Positions 50,757 through 59,150 of a DNA stretch of 64,000 nucleotides are shown one piece after another. The position numbers and the translations under genes were made by a program. The DNA comes from CAZTHM01 sp041946825. GTDB lineage: Bacteria > Acidobacteriota > Terriglobia > UBA7540. Position 1 is the first letter of the stretch. The number at the start of each line of letters is the position of its first letter. Below the pieces are notes generated by a model. The model was not told the origin of the DNA, did not search any database, and was given only the letters and a program-made list of their open reading frames with translations. The stretch covers positions 56,790 through 120,789 of the forward strand of contig JBHGBD010000011.1 in assembly GCA_041946825.1 (NCBI GenBank), read 5' to 3'.

Positions 50757-51839
50757 TCATGTCGTGTTCAAGGCCGGGAACCAATTCCGTGTCCGATTGC
50801 ACGCCGCGCAAATGGAGAGCATGACAGGGACCTCCACCAGCACGCCGACGACCGTCGCCAGCGCCGCCCCCGATCCCGGCCCGAAGAGCGCGATAGCCGT
50901 CGCCACGGCGAGTTCAAAGAAGTTGCTGGCGCCGATCAATGCTCCGGGCGCTGCCACAGAATAGGGAACCTTGAGGAGGTGCATCAGTCCGTAAGCCAAC
51001 GAGGCATTCAGGTACACCTGCACGAGAATTGGGACAGCGATGAGAAGGACATGAATGTACTTGCCTGTGATGTTTTCGGATTGGAAAGCGAAGATGAACA
51101 CCAGCGTCACCAGCAACGCCAGCGTTGTGACCGGGGCAAACGTCGGCAGCAGTTTCTTCTCGAACCAATCTTTCCCTCGCCGGTGAATGAACCAGGCCCG
51201 TAGGGACGCCCCCACGGCCAGCGGAATCACGATGAAGGCCACCACCGAATAGAGCAGGACTCTGAATGGAACCGTCAGAGAGGAAGCGCCGCTGACCAGA
51301 AAGCGCACAATGGGCGCGAACAGGAAGAGCATGATGAGATCGTTCACCGATACCTGCACGAGGGTATAGGCCGGGTCGCCGTCGCTCAGGTAACTCCAAA
51401 CGAAAACCATGGCCGTGCAAGGCGCAGCCGCGAGAATGATGCTCCCCGCGATGTACTGGTCGGCCTCACCCACGGCGATCCAACTGGAAAATATGTGACG
51501 GAAAAATAGCCATGCGAGGAAGGCCATCGAAAAGGGTTTGATGAGCCAATTAACGAGGAGTGTCACCATCAGCCCGCGCGGACGCCGGCCAACGTTGCGG
51601 ATCGCGGTGAAATCCACCTTCATCATCATGGGGATGATCATCAGCCAGATGAGGACAGCGATCGGAACGTTTACCTGGCTGCCGTTTCCGAACTCCATCC
51701 GGCGGAGCACCTCGACGACGCCGGGGATCCACTTGCCCAGCAGCACTCCGGCGGTCATGCACAGGCCCACCCAAAGCGTCAGGTAGCGCTCAAAGAGGTT
51801 CAGTTTCTTTTCGGCCGGCGCAACTATTTTTGCAATCAA
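50757..51839 (-). CDS. acr3: arsenite efflux permease, ACR3 family
   Basis: A 360-residue membrane carrier of about ten helices (BART superfamily) that expels arsenite using the proton motive force. LAAAPCTAMVFVWSYLS near 140 contains the Cys essential in ACR3, and GASNFFELAVATAIALFG near 305 is the other signature. It starts with TTG at 51839 after GGGGTGA. Upstream in the operon are the thioredoxin-like, OsmC, DGC, lipoyl and arsR genes. No arsC is in the window. Confidence 0.95.
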   Translation of the reverse strand: MIAKIVAPAEKKLNLFERYLTLWVGLCMTAGVLLGKWIPGVVEVLRRMEFGNGSQVNVPIAVLIWLMIIPMMMKVDFTAIRNVGRRPRGLMVTLLVNWLIKPFSMAFLAWLFFRHIFSSWIAVGEADQYIAGSIILAAAPCTAMVFVWSYLSDGDPAYTLVQVSVNDLIMLFLFAPIVRFLVSGASSLTVPFRVLLYSVVAFIVIPLAVGASLRAWFIHRRGKDWFEKKLLPTFAPVTTLALLVTLVFIFAFQSENITGKYIHVLLIAVPILVQVYLNASLAYGLMHLLKVPYSVAAPGALIGASNFFELAVATAIALFGPGSGAALATVVGVLVEVPVMLSICAACNRTRNWFPALNTT

Positions 51840-51931
51840 GGTTCACCCCGGGGCAGTGAGTCTTATTTTTGCGTGCCAACATCATCATGCCGATCGTTCA
51901 AGTTCAATACCGCGATATCTTCTGCGCCCCT

Positions 51932-52177
51932 TTAGACGAGGGCGTTTGTGAGCCACGTGGTTACTTCCGCCGCCGTCGGGATGCGTCCGGCGCACACGAC
52001 CTTCTCATTAATGACCAGCCCAGGTGTGGCGAAAATCTGATATTTCTTGATCTCTGGGAATTCAGTTACTTTCTCAACGTGGGCTTCCACGCCCAGCGTT
52101 TGGACAGCCTGTTGCGCAACCTGCGCCACCTTAACGCAATTCGCGCAACCAGGGCCGAGCACTTTGATCGACAACAT
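51932..52177 (-). CDS. thioredoxin-like two-cysteine protein (thioredoxin_3)
   Basis: An 81-residue protein. VLGPGCANCVKV places C11 and C14 as the redox pair after strand 1, and ATPGLVINEKVVCAGRIP holds the cis-Pro and a third Cys. This is the small redox-active disulfide protein type often next to permeases and arsR. GGGAGG precedes the ATG. It could reduce a partner in the cytoplasm. Which one is not known. Confidence 0.88.
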   Translation of the reverse strand: MLSIKVLGPGCANCVKVAQVAQQAVQTLGVEAHVEKVTEFPEIKKYQIFATPGLVINEKVVCAGRIPTAAEVTTWLTNALV

Positions 52178-52216
52178 GGAAACCTCCCCTTGAGCTCTGC
52201 TAGCCAGAGCTGATCT

Positions 52217-52669
52217 TCAAGAAACAAATTCGATGACCGGGTCGAGCCGGACTTCCGACCTGATCGAGTTTGCAACGAGGCTGTATTTCTGAGCCGATTC
52301 CAATGCGCGGCGCACGCGTTTGTCGAGAGCGGATTTCTCCGCGTCACTGGCGCGCAAAACGATCTTGGGCCGCAGCGTCACCGAAGTGAAGATTTCCGTC
52401 CGGTCCAGCTCGATGCGCTTGATACCCTCAGCCTCGCACTCGTAGGAAACGAGGTCCAGCTTGAACCGCTCCCTCGTCCAGAGAAACATCATCGTGACGC
52501 AGGTGTTGACCGCAGCCACAAAGGCGTCTTCTGGAGTCAGAACACCGGGGTGACCCTGCACGTCGGGGGGCGCGGAGAAATCCATTTCCGGCCCGTTGCC
52601 CATCTGGATGTGGCCCCAGTGCTCACCTTTCCACGTTACGCGAGTGTGGTAGCTGGTCGTCCGCGACAT
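52217..52669 (-). CDS. OsmC/Ohr-family protein
   Basis: A 150-residue protein. TPEDAFVAAVNTCVTMMFLW near residue 47-68 and LVSYECEAEGIKRIELDRTEIF near 78 (shortened: VSYECEAEGIKRIELD) follow the OsmC fold; each holds one Cys, the pair used for peroxide chemistry in OsmC/Ohr. Members reduce organic hydroperoxides with a thiol or lipoyl donor. The ATG overlaps the stop of the DGC-domain gene by one base (TAATG), so translation is coupled. Confidence 0.83.
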   Translation of the reverse strand: MSRTTSYHTRVTWKGEHWGHIQMGNGPEMDFSAPPDVQGHPGVLTPEDAFVAAVNTCVTMMFLWTRERFKLDLVSYECEAEGIKRIELDRTEIFTSVTLRPKIVLRASDAEKSALDKRVRRALESAQKYSLVANSIRSEVRLDPVIEFVS

Positions 52670-53388
52670 TAGCGGCTCCTCGCACAGAATGCGCTATATT
52701 CCCGCATAATCGCCTGCTCATACGAGGTCAAATCCTCATCCGAAATCGAGTTGTAGATTTTCACGGCTCGCATTAACTCAGTCTTCGTAACATCGTCAGG
52801 CACCCTTCCGGCTCGACGGAACTGGGCAAAGAGGAGCGGCAGAGCGATCAACGTGACCTCGCGCCCTGCGATCCGCAGAGTTTGCGTCGGAATTCCGGAA
52901 CCACACGAGCAAGCGGCCTGGCGCGGGCTGCCTTCTCGCAAGATTCTAAGTTCAGCGGTCGGTCGACCCCCCTGGTCGCGTTTGAGGTCCAGCAGTTCGT
53001 CCACGTGACGGGCTATTTGATCGGCGACAGCGCTGACCAGTTGCTTTCCCTTTTCGTTCAGACTTCGCGCGTTGCCCAGGGCGGAAGATTCCGCTGGCGC
53101 CCCCTCCGTAACCACAATGCTGACCGCCGGCTTGGCGCTATACATCTCCGTTCCCCGTGCGGCGCAGCGCTTTTCACATCCGTCTACGGCGATTGTGGGG
53201 TGCAAACGCGCGAAGGCGCGATCGCCCTTTCCTCCCGCAAGAAACAGCGGCAGGCAAATCGTTACCGTCTCGTGAGGACGCAGCGCCTCCAGGACCTTGA
53301 GTGCCGCCAGACGGGTTATGGTGCCTTCGGGAATCTCCTCGCCCGAGCACGCGATAATGCCGACCTTACTCTTGGGTATTTCAGCCAT
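52669..53388 (-). CDS. large DGC-domain protein (putative zinc-binding)
   Basis: A 239-residue protein. Residues 1-130 match the DGC domain: C14 in IIACSGEE, C45 in TICLP, and the name-giving D69-G70-C71 followed by C75 (VDGCEKRCAARG). The four cysteines could bind zinc or a cluster. A second part (about 150-239) has C160 and C162 (AACSCGSG) and a helical end; I do not know it. It lies 10 bases after the short DGC gene, so one copy may have come from a duplication. Confidence 0.8.
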   Translation of the reverse strand: MAEIPKSKVGIIACSGEEIPEGTITRLAALKVLEALRPHETVTICLPLFLAGGKGDRAFARLHPTIAVDGCEKRCAARGTEMYSAKPAVSIVVTEGAPAESSALGNARSLNEKGKQLVSAVADQIARHVDELLDLKRDQGGRPTAELRILREGSPRQAACSCGSGIPTQTLRIAGREVTLIALPLLFAQFRRAGRVPDDVTKTELMRAVKIYNSISDEDLTSYEQAIMREYSAFCARSR

Positions 53389-53398
53389 GGGAGACCTC

Positions 53399-53791
53399 TC
53401 ATTCTAGGCCATCGACCAATGTCCGAACTTCCTCGGCTAGCGCTCGGGCCAGCTTATGTCCTTTTTCGTCGAGTTCCGCGATGCCGGACGGCTTAAAGTC
53501 TCGATGCCTCCGAAACACATCTGGAACGTCCACCGCATGGGCGACCGTCCCTCCGGATTCGGCGACGACTTTGGCGGCGCAGGTCAATTTGCAGCCGTCA
53601 ATCGTGATGGCTTTCGCTCCTGCCATCGTCGAGCGCGCCTTGTCTCCTGCCAGTACCAACATAGCCAGGGGGACCAGATTCGTTCTTTCGCGACACAGGT
53701 CTTCAGTCACGAGGTATGCTCCCTCGCGAGCCACCGTGCCGTAACTCTTGCCAATCCCGCTGCAGGGCACAATTAGGACTTTCTCTTTCAT
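53399..53791 (-). CDS. short DGC-domain protein (putative zinc-binding)
   Basis: A 130-residue DGC-domain protein. C10 (VPCSGIG), C33 (EDLCRERT), and C67 with C71 (IDGCKLTCAAK) are the four candidate ligands. It ends without the second domain of its neighbour. The ATG at 53791 overlaps the stop of the lipoyl-carrier gene (ATGA), so the two are coupled. The open frame upstream to 53875 is not used. The reaction is unknown. Confidence 0.85.
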   Translation of the reverse strand: MKEKVLIVPCSGIGKSYGTVAREGAYLVTEDLCRERTNLVPLAMLVLAGDKARSTMAGAKAITIDGCKLTCAAKVVAESGGTVAHAVDVPDVFRRHRDFKPSGIAELDEKGHKLARALAEEVRTLVDGLE

Positions 53792-54237
53792 TTCCTCATC
53801 TCTGCCTCGGCTTGGTCTTTGACTAGGTCCAAATATGCATCTGCCTCGAGTAGGTGTGCGCGGTCGTTGTCCCAATCGGCAAGTTCCACGACCGCTAGCC
53901 AGCCCTGGCCATAGGGATCCAGGTTAATCAGTTCTGCAGCTTTTGCCAGAGAGGCATTGGACTCCACAATGGTTCCCTTTAATGGAGACGGGATGGTCGA
54001 ATCCACTTTGACTGTCTCGATCTCCGCGAACTCATCGCCCGATTCCAGGGCCGTTCCAACGGGCTTGATATTGGCAAAGGCCACATCCCCGTTCTGCTGT
54101 TGAGCGAAGTCAGATAGGCCCAGTCGAGCGCGGTTGCCTTCCAGCTTTATCCAAACCCCAGCGTCGCTATAGAACAGACCCTTTGGAGCCAGAAAAGTGA
54201 ATTTGTCGACCGTTACTTTGAGAATCTCTTCAGACAT
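53788..54237 (-). CDS. stand-alone GcvH-like lipoyl-carrier protein
   Basis: A 149-residue protein with the H-protein fold. FAPKGLFYSDAGVWIKLEG at the start is a variant (here LAPKGLFYSDAGVWI), AEIETVKVDSTIPSPLKG carries the candidate lipoylated K77, and LINLDPYGQGWLAVVEL closes the domain. The ATG at 54237 has GGAG seven bases upstream. No gcvT, gcvP, lipA, lipB or lplA is in the window, so a role in glycine cleavage is unlikely. It is the first gene after arsR, with 141 bases between. Confidence 0.87.
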   Translation of the reverse strand: MSEEILKVTVDKFTFLAPKGLFYSDAGVWIKLEGNRARLGLSDFAQQQNGDVAFANIKPVGTALESGDEFAEIETVKVDSTIPSPLKGTIVESNASLAKAAELINLDPYGQGWLAVVELADWDNDRAHLLEADAYLDLVKDQAEAEMRK

Positions 54238-54378
54238 GCTCTGCTCCGAGTAGAAATGAGCCACCTGCTTCGCAGTGGGCCCAGCTGTGCATCCCGCCGC
54301 ATCGAATACCACGGCTCTCGCGATGACGATGAATATTGCCATTCGCCTTCGCGGCAATGTAGATCACCCGCGGGTCCT

Positions 54379-54768
54379 TCAATACGTGGGCGGTCGGGAA
54401 GATAAGCCAAAGGAAGCCTCCACAGGCGGAGTAGCACAGGTGCCTTCTTTGAGTGCGCGCTTCAACTGTCCAAGGTCCGCACGAAGTGCCGCATCGGTCC
54501 GGAAGGCGACTCGCAGGTAATCAAACAGATTCTTGAGCGTGGCACCCTGTTCCGCCGCCAGGCGATAGAAAATCCTGACGCCATCCCGCCGGTCCCGCAG
54601 CAAGCCCGCGTGCTTCAAATAAGTCAAGTGTCGGGAGACGCCGGATTGAGAGACCTCGAGAATACGTTGAATATCGCAGACGCAAAGCTCACCGTTGAGC
54701 AGCAGGTTGACGATACGCAAACGAGTCCTGTCTCCCAAACCCCTGAAGCAATCTTGCAGCTCAGGCAT
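54379..54768 (-). CDS. arsR: ArsR/SmtB-family metalloregulator
   Basis: A 129-residue winged-helix repressor. ELCVCDIQRILEVSQSGVSRHL (shortened: ELCVCDIQRILEVSQSG) contains the C29-V-C31 arsenite site typical of ArsR, in the first DNA-binding helix; VSRHLTYLKHAGLL is the recognition helix. A downstream third Cys could complete As(III) binding. It leads the operon and lies 25 bases after its palindromic operator, so it should repress until arsenite binds. Confidence 0.93.
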   Translation of the reverse strand: MPELQDCFRGLGDRTRLRIVNLLLNGELCVCDIQRILEVSQSGVSRHLTYLKHAGLLRDRRDGVRIFYRLAAEQGATLKNLFDYLRVAFRTDAALRADLGQLKRALKEGTCATPPVEASFGLSSRPPTY

Positions 54769-54792
54769 AAATCCTCCAGCACTCTATCCGTA

Positions 54793-54827
54793 TATATGCA
54801 TATAGAATGCCACAGAAACTCGGTCAA
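54793..54827 (-). promoter_or_regulatory. ars operon promoter with palindromic ArsR operator
   Basis: TTGACC (54822-54827) and TATATG (54799-54804), 17 bases apart on the minus strand. TATATGCATATA (54793-54804) is a perfect 12-bp palindrome covering the -10. A bound ArsR dimer would block RNA polymerase. The ATG of arsR is 25 bases further on. Confidence 0.72.
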
Positions 54828-54970
54828 CATGTCAGCATCTCAGGGAAGCCTCGGGCGGAAATATTCGGCCAAGAATCTCCTTGTGTGGAAGTTAGCCCAT
54901 AAGGTGGGACAAAACTCACTCTCGATGCTTCGGAAACCGCAGCGGGCGCGGCAAGCGCGCCCCAAAATAC

Positions 54971-55005
54971 AAAAGGACGAAGGACCGTTAGTCCCTCGCC
55001 CTTTT
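54971..55005 (-). terminator. terminator after ftsH
   Basis: GGAC (54982-54985) pairs with GTCC (54991-54994) around CGTTA; the stem extends outward with two mismatches through CGA/TCG, GG/CC and an A-rich/T-rich flank. On the minus strand TTTTGTATTTT follows. It separates ftsH from the ars promoter. Confidence 0.65.
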
Positions 55006-55036
55006 TCGTTTCAACTCCGTCCCCATTCCCAGCTTT

Positions 55037-56935
55037 TCACGCCGGTTGGGGCCGCTCGCGGCCGGGAATGCCGGGGCTTGGTTGAGGCTTCAGAACTTCG
55101 GTGGTTTCCGGCTTGGGACTCTCGCGGCGCACGTGCTCGGGAAGGGGTTTCCCTTCGATGAGCATTTTCACTTCGCTGGCATCGAGGACTTCGCGTTCGA
55201 GAAGGGTTTCGGCAATGCGTAAGAGCACGTCGCGTTGGGCGGTCAGGATATCCCGCGCCCGCTGGTAGCCCTTCATCACGATCTTCTTGACTTCCTGATC
55301 GATCTTGATGGCCGTGTCTTCGCTGAAGTCGCGCTGGGTGGCGAGGTCGCGCCCGAGGAAAATTTCCTGCTGGTTTTTCCCAAACGCCAAGGGCCCCAGG
55401 CCCGACATGCCGTACTCGCACACCATATCGCGGGCAAGCTGAGTGGCACGCTCGATATCGTTGCCGGCTCCCGTCGTCATGTGGCTGAGGAAGAGCTCCT
55501 CCGCGACGCGCCCGCCCATCAGCACGGCGATTTCCGCTTCCAGATATTCGCCCGTGTAGGTGTGCTTGTCGTCGAGAGGAAGTTGCTGGGTCAATCCAAG
55601 CGCCCAACCGCGCGGAATGATCGTGACCTTATGCAGCGGGTCGGCCTCCGGAATCATCGCCGCCACCAAGGCATGTCCGGCCTCGTGATAGGCCGTGTTC
55701 TTCTTCTCGCTGTCGGAGAGGATCAATGACTTGCGCTCCGGCCCCATCAGGACTTTGTCCTTCGAGGCCTCGAAATCCTGCATCAGCACCGTCTTGCGAT
55801 TCTGTCGGGCCGCCAGCAGGGCCGCTTCATTGACCAGGTTGGCGAGGTCCGCACCCGAAAATCCCGGCGATCCGCGCGCGATCACGGAGATATCCACGTC
55901 TTCACTGAGCGGAATCTTCTTGGTATGAACCTTCAAGATGGCTTCACGCCCGCCGACATCCGGCCGCGGAACGACGACTCGCCGGTCAAAGCGGCCCGGG
56001 CGGAGTAGCGCCGGGTCGAGCACATCCGGGCGGTTGGTGGCCGCGATCAGGATCACCCCTTCGTTCGATTCAAATCCGTCCATCTCCACCAGCAACTGGT
56101 TGAGGGTTTGCTCCCGCTCGTCGTGGCCGCCGCCCAATCCCGCGCCACGGTGGCGCCCCACGGCGTCGATTTCGTCGATAAAGATGATGCAGGGAGCGTT
56201 CTTCTTGCCCTGCTCGAAAAGATCCCGCACGCGCGAGGCGCCCACGCCCACGAACATCTCCACGAAATCCGACCCGGAGATAGAGAAGAAAGGAACATTC
56301 GCTTCGCCGGCAATAGCGCGCGCCAGCAGGGTTTTCCCGGTTCCCGGAGGCCCGACCAAGAGAACGCCTTTCGGAATGCGCCCACCCAGCTTCTGGAATT
56401 TCTGCGGCTCGCGAAGGAATTCGATTATTTCCTGCAGTTCTTCCTTGGCCTCTTCCACCCCCGCGACGTCTTTGAACGTCACCTTTTTCTGCTGGCTGGA
56501 GAGTAGTCGGGCGCGGCTTTTCCCAAAGGAAAGAGCTTTGTTGCCCCCCGTCTGCATCTGCCGCATGAAGAAAATCCACAAACCGAGGAGCAGGATCATC
56601 GGCAGGCCATTGGCCACCCAGGTCATCCAAGAGCCGCCGGAATTATCCTTGATCGTTACATTAACGTTCTTTTCCTGCAGGCTCTTGTAAAGGTCAGGGT
56701 AGTTGGCGGGGATCGTGGTCTTGAATTTGGCGTTGTCCTTTTTCAGCGATCCGGAGGCATCGGTTCCCACGATGGTGACATCACGGACGTTGTCCTTGAT
56801 GACTTCGTTGTTAAACTCTGTGAAGGTCATTTCGCGGACCCGTTCGCCGGTGTTGGAGCGGACGATCGCCCAGATCAGCAGCGCAAAGACTGCCATTACG
56901 ACCCAGAAGATGATGTTCCTAATCGCCGTGTTCAA
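55037..56935 (-). CDS. ftsH: ATP-dependent zinc metalloprotease FtsH
   Basis: A 632-residue membrane AAA+ protease that degrades membrane and regulatory proteins. Transmembrane helices lie at about 7-25 and 103-124 with a periplasmic domain between. GPPGTGKT (195-202) is Walker A, FIDEIDAVGR Walker B, and HEAGH near 425 binds the catalytic zinc. The C-terminus is Pro-rich. It follows hpt and tilS in a common order. Confidence 0.97.
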   Translation of the reverse strand: MNTAIRNIIFWVVMAVFALLIWAIVRSNTGERVREMTFTEFNNEVIKDNVRDVTIVGTDASGSLKKDNAKFKTTIPANYPDLYKSLQEKNVNVTIKDNSGGSWMTWVANGLPMILLLGLWIFFMRQMQTGGNKALSFGKSRARLLSSQQKKVTFKDVAGVEEAKEELQEIIEFLREPQKFQKLGGRIPKGVLLVGPPGTGKTLLARAIAGEANVPFFSISGSDFVEMFVGVGASRVRDLFEQGKKNAPCIIFIDEIDAVGRHRGAGLGGGHDEREQTLNQLLVEMDGFESNEGVILIAATNRPDVLDPALLRPGRFDRRVVVPRPDVGGREAILKVHTKKIPLSEDVDISVIARGSPGFSGADLANLVNEAALLAARQNRKTVLMQDFEASKDKVLMGPERKSLILSDSEKKNTAYHEAGHALVAAMIPEADPLHKVTIIPRGWALGLTQQLPLDDKHTYTGEYLEAEIAVLMGGRVAEELFLSHMTTGAGNDIERATQLARDMVCEYGMSGLGPLAFGKNQQEIFLGRDLATQRDFSEDTAIKIDQEVKKIVMKGYQRARDILTAQRDVLLRIAETLLEREVLDASEVKMLIEGKPLPEHVRRESPKPETTEVLKPQPSPGIPGRERPQPA

Positions 56936-57024
56936 TTCGGTTCCTCCCCCGGATTGCTCCCCGGGTCCCCGTGACTGCTCCCCTTAGGTTAGATGCTCCA
57001 AATCCACGTCTCGTCCCTGTGCGG

Positions 57025-57603
57025 CTACGCAAATGTGGCGACCCGAGGCAGGTTCTTGTACTTCCCCTGATAGCCCAGACCGTAGCCAACCAGGAAACTG
57101 CCCGTCGTTTTGAAGCCCACGTAATCGGTGGGCACATCGATCTTCCGCTCGTCGGTCTTTTCGATCAGCATGGCGGTGCGGACAGAACTCGGATTCTGCC
57201 CCAGGAAATAGCGGTAGAGGTGGTCCATCGTCATGCCCGATTGAAGGATGCCTTCCACGAGCAGGATGTCTTTCCCCTTTGCGTCCACGGCCGGAGTGTA
57301 GGCAATCTCGCGGGTCGCGACTCCGCCGCGCGAAACATCCTTGATTTCCGTGCGGAGGAAATAGCAGTAGACCGGAACATTGAGGGCACGAATCAGATCG
57401 GCCATGAACATGAAGCAATTCTCCAGCACGCCCACGACGTGGAGCGTCTTACCCTTGTAGTCCCGGTTGATCTGGGCGGCGAGTTCGTGCACGCGTTTCT
57501 GGAGCTTTTGCTCCGAATACACCAGGCGTAGTTTCCCGTTGGGAGAGGCCGCCGCGCTCCGCGCCGGGCTCTTTGCAGTTGCAGGTTTGGACGTTTTTCT
57601 CAT
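57025..57603 (-). CDS. hpt: hypoxanthine phosphoribosyltransferase-like protein
   Basis: A 192-residue type I PRTase-fold protein. The core is clear: VLENCFMFMADLIRAL near 59-74, the PRPP-loop region LLVEGILQSGMT at 114-125, and YVGFKTTGSFLVGYGLGYQGKYKNLP near 161-186 (shortened: FLVGYGLGYQGKYKNLP). Three functional sites depart from Hpt: LKG(S/A) reads LEN, VEDI(I/V)D(S/T)G reads VEGILQSG, and GYGLDY reads GYGLGY. A basic 24-residue N-terminal extension is also present. Position next to tilS supports hpt descent, but activity is doubtful. Its start overlaps the tilS stop (ATGA). Confidence 0.85.
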   Translation of the reverse strand: MRKTSKPATAKSPARSAAASPNGKLRLVYSEQKLQKRVHELAAQINRDYKGKTLHVVGVLENCFMFMADLIRALNVPVYCYFLRTEIKDVSRGGVATREIAYTPAVDAKGKDILLVEGILQSGMTMDHLYRYFLGQNPSSVRTAMLIEKTDERKIDVPTDYVGFKTTGSFLVGYGLGYQGKYKNLPRVATFA

Positions 57604-59039
57604 TGCTGCTTCACAGGGGATGGTTCCGCTCCCTCCGCCTCCTCACTGATGATCAACACCTGCTGCGCGTCACGCCCAGCGGCGACCGATGCCGCGGGAG
57701 GAAAGCCCCGGACCCAGATGATTTCCGTTCCGCTGGCCAGAACCGGCCAGAATCTCCTTTGCTCAACAGGGATTCGGCGTTGTCGGAACAGCTCCTTGAG
57801 CTTCAGGAAGTTGCGGGATCCGTACGGGCGGAACCGGTCGCCGGCCCGCCAGTTGCGCAGAACCAACTCACCCGCCAACCTGACCGGGTCCACAAAAACC
57901 CTCTCACTTGGACTATTATACGCCCGTCCCAATTCTTCCGGGCCGACAATTTTCAGCCGCACTGTGACCCCCAGTTCGTGCACTTTCACGGCCGCGGGCG
58001 GGACAACCGAATAGGCAAAACCCGAGTTTTTCGCACTTGGGGCCTGAAGGCCGACCGTCAACCACTCGAAGTCTCGCCGAGCTTGGAGGCCGCCGGGTAA
58101 CACGACGCATCGACCGCTGGGGGCGTCGGCAGCAAGCCGATAGACGGCGTCAAGATGTCGATGAGTGATTCCCGCCAGGTTCCCCCGCGTCGCCTGGATC
58201 ATCTGGCGCAACACCCGTCGCGCCAAGGGACGGGGGAAATCCAAAAGAGACCGGATGGGGATTTTCTCGACCAGGCCGTCGCGGACTCTCCAGGCCTGGG
58301 CGCGTTCCCGCGCCAATTCATCCAGGAATTCTTCGTCTTCCCGCGAGCGGTCCGCAAGCCCCTTCAAGAGCGGCACAATATCCACGCCAAAATCCGTTCG
58401 CAGCGAGGGAATGAGTTCCATTCGTACTTTGTTCCGGCGCAGCATAGTGTTCCGGTTGCTCGAATCGGTTCGGAACGCCAGGTTGCGCCTGCTGATTTCA
58501 GCTTCGATTTCCGCGCGGGTCAGGTCAAGAAACGGGCGGAAAATCTTCCCTTCCAGCACCGGAAAGACGCCCCCCAGCCCGCGGGCTCCAGTCCCGCGAA
58601 GGAGACGCAGGAGCACGGTTTCAGCCTGATCGTTAGCGGAGTGCGCGGTCACGATTTTGTCGAGCTTGCCTCGCGCGACAAGCGAAAAGAAGAATCGGTA
58701 GCGGAGTTCGCGCGCTGTGGCTTCGAGGTTACGTCGTCTTTCGCGGGCCAAGCGGGCTACATCCGCTTCGCCGCGCACCATTTCGATTCCAGCACCGCGG
58801 GCGAGCTCGCGGACGAAAGCTTCGTCTTCGTCCGATTCAGCGCCGCGCAAGTGGTGGTTGAAATGGACCGCTGAGATGACCAGTCCGTGGGAGCGGGCGA
58901 GTTGCCGCATAAACTCGAGTAGGAGAACCGAGTCAGGTCCGCCTGACACCGCGACCCCGACACGATCGCCGGGCCGGAAATAGCCGGCGCGCCGAGTCGC
59001 CGCAGCCCAACGGGTGTAAAGGTCGGCCCCCCGGGACAT
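57600..59039 (-). CDS. tilS: tRNA(Ile)-lysidine synthase
   Basis: A 479-residue N-type ATP pyrophosphatase that changes the wobble C34 of tRNA-Ile(CAU) to lysidine. The PP-loop is SGGPDS at 32-37. HFNHHLRGAESDEDEAFV near 59 and TAHSANDQAETVLLRLLRGTG near 134 (shortened: AHSANDQAETVLLRLLRG) are family blocks. The C-terminal substrate domain contains LRNWRAGDRFRPYG. It is essential in most bacteria. Confidence 0.95.
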   Translation of the reverse strand: MSRGADLYTRWAAATRRAGYFRPGDRVGVAVSGGPDSVLLLEFMRQLARSHGLVISAVHFNHHLRGAESDEDEAFVRELARGAGIEMVRGEADVARLARERRRNLEATARELRYRFFFSLVARGKLDKIVTAHSANDQAETVLLRLLRGTGARGLGGVFPVLEGKIFRPFLDLTRAEIEAEISRRNLAFRTDSSNRNTMLRRNKVRMELIPSLRTDFGVDIVPLLKGLADRSREDEEFLDELARERAQAWRVRDGLVEKIPIRSLLDFPRPLARRVLRQMIQATRGNLAGITHRHLDAVYRLAADAPSGRCVVLPGGLQARRDFEWLTVGLQAPSAKNSGFAYSVVPPAAVKVHELGVTVRLKIVGPEELGRAYNSPSERVFVDPVRLAGELVLRNWRAGDRFRPYGSRNFLKLKELFRQRRIPVEQRRFWPVLASGTEIIWVRGFPPAASVAAGRDAQQVLIISEEAEGAEPSPVKQQ

Positions 59040-59150
59040 GCCCTAAAGCCCTCGTCAGCAACATTCTAGCACCCACGCCGCGCCAGCGGTTCGGCTGTGC
59101 GACCGACTCTGACATAGGAAAAACCAAGAAGAGGGCCAGAAAGGGGAAAC

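Noticed and set aside
53788..54237. glycine cleavage H protein in a gcv operon
   Set aside because: No gcvT or gcvP; the neighbours are arsenic and thiol genes.
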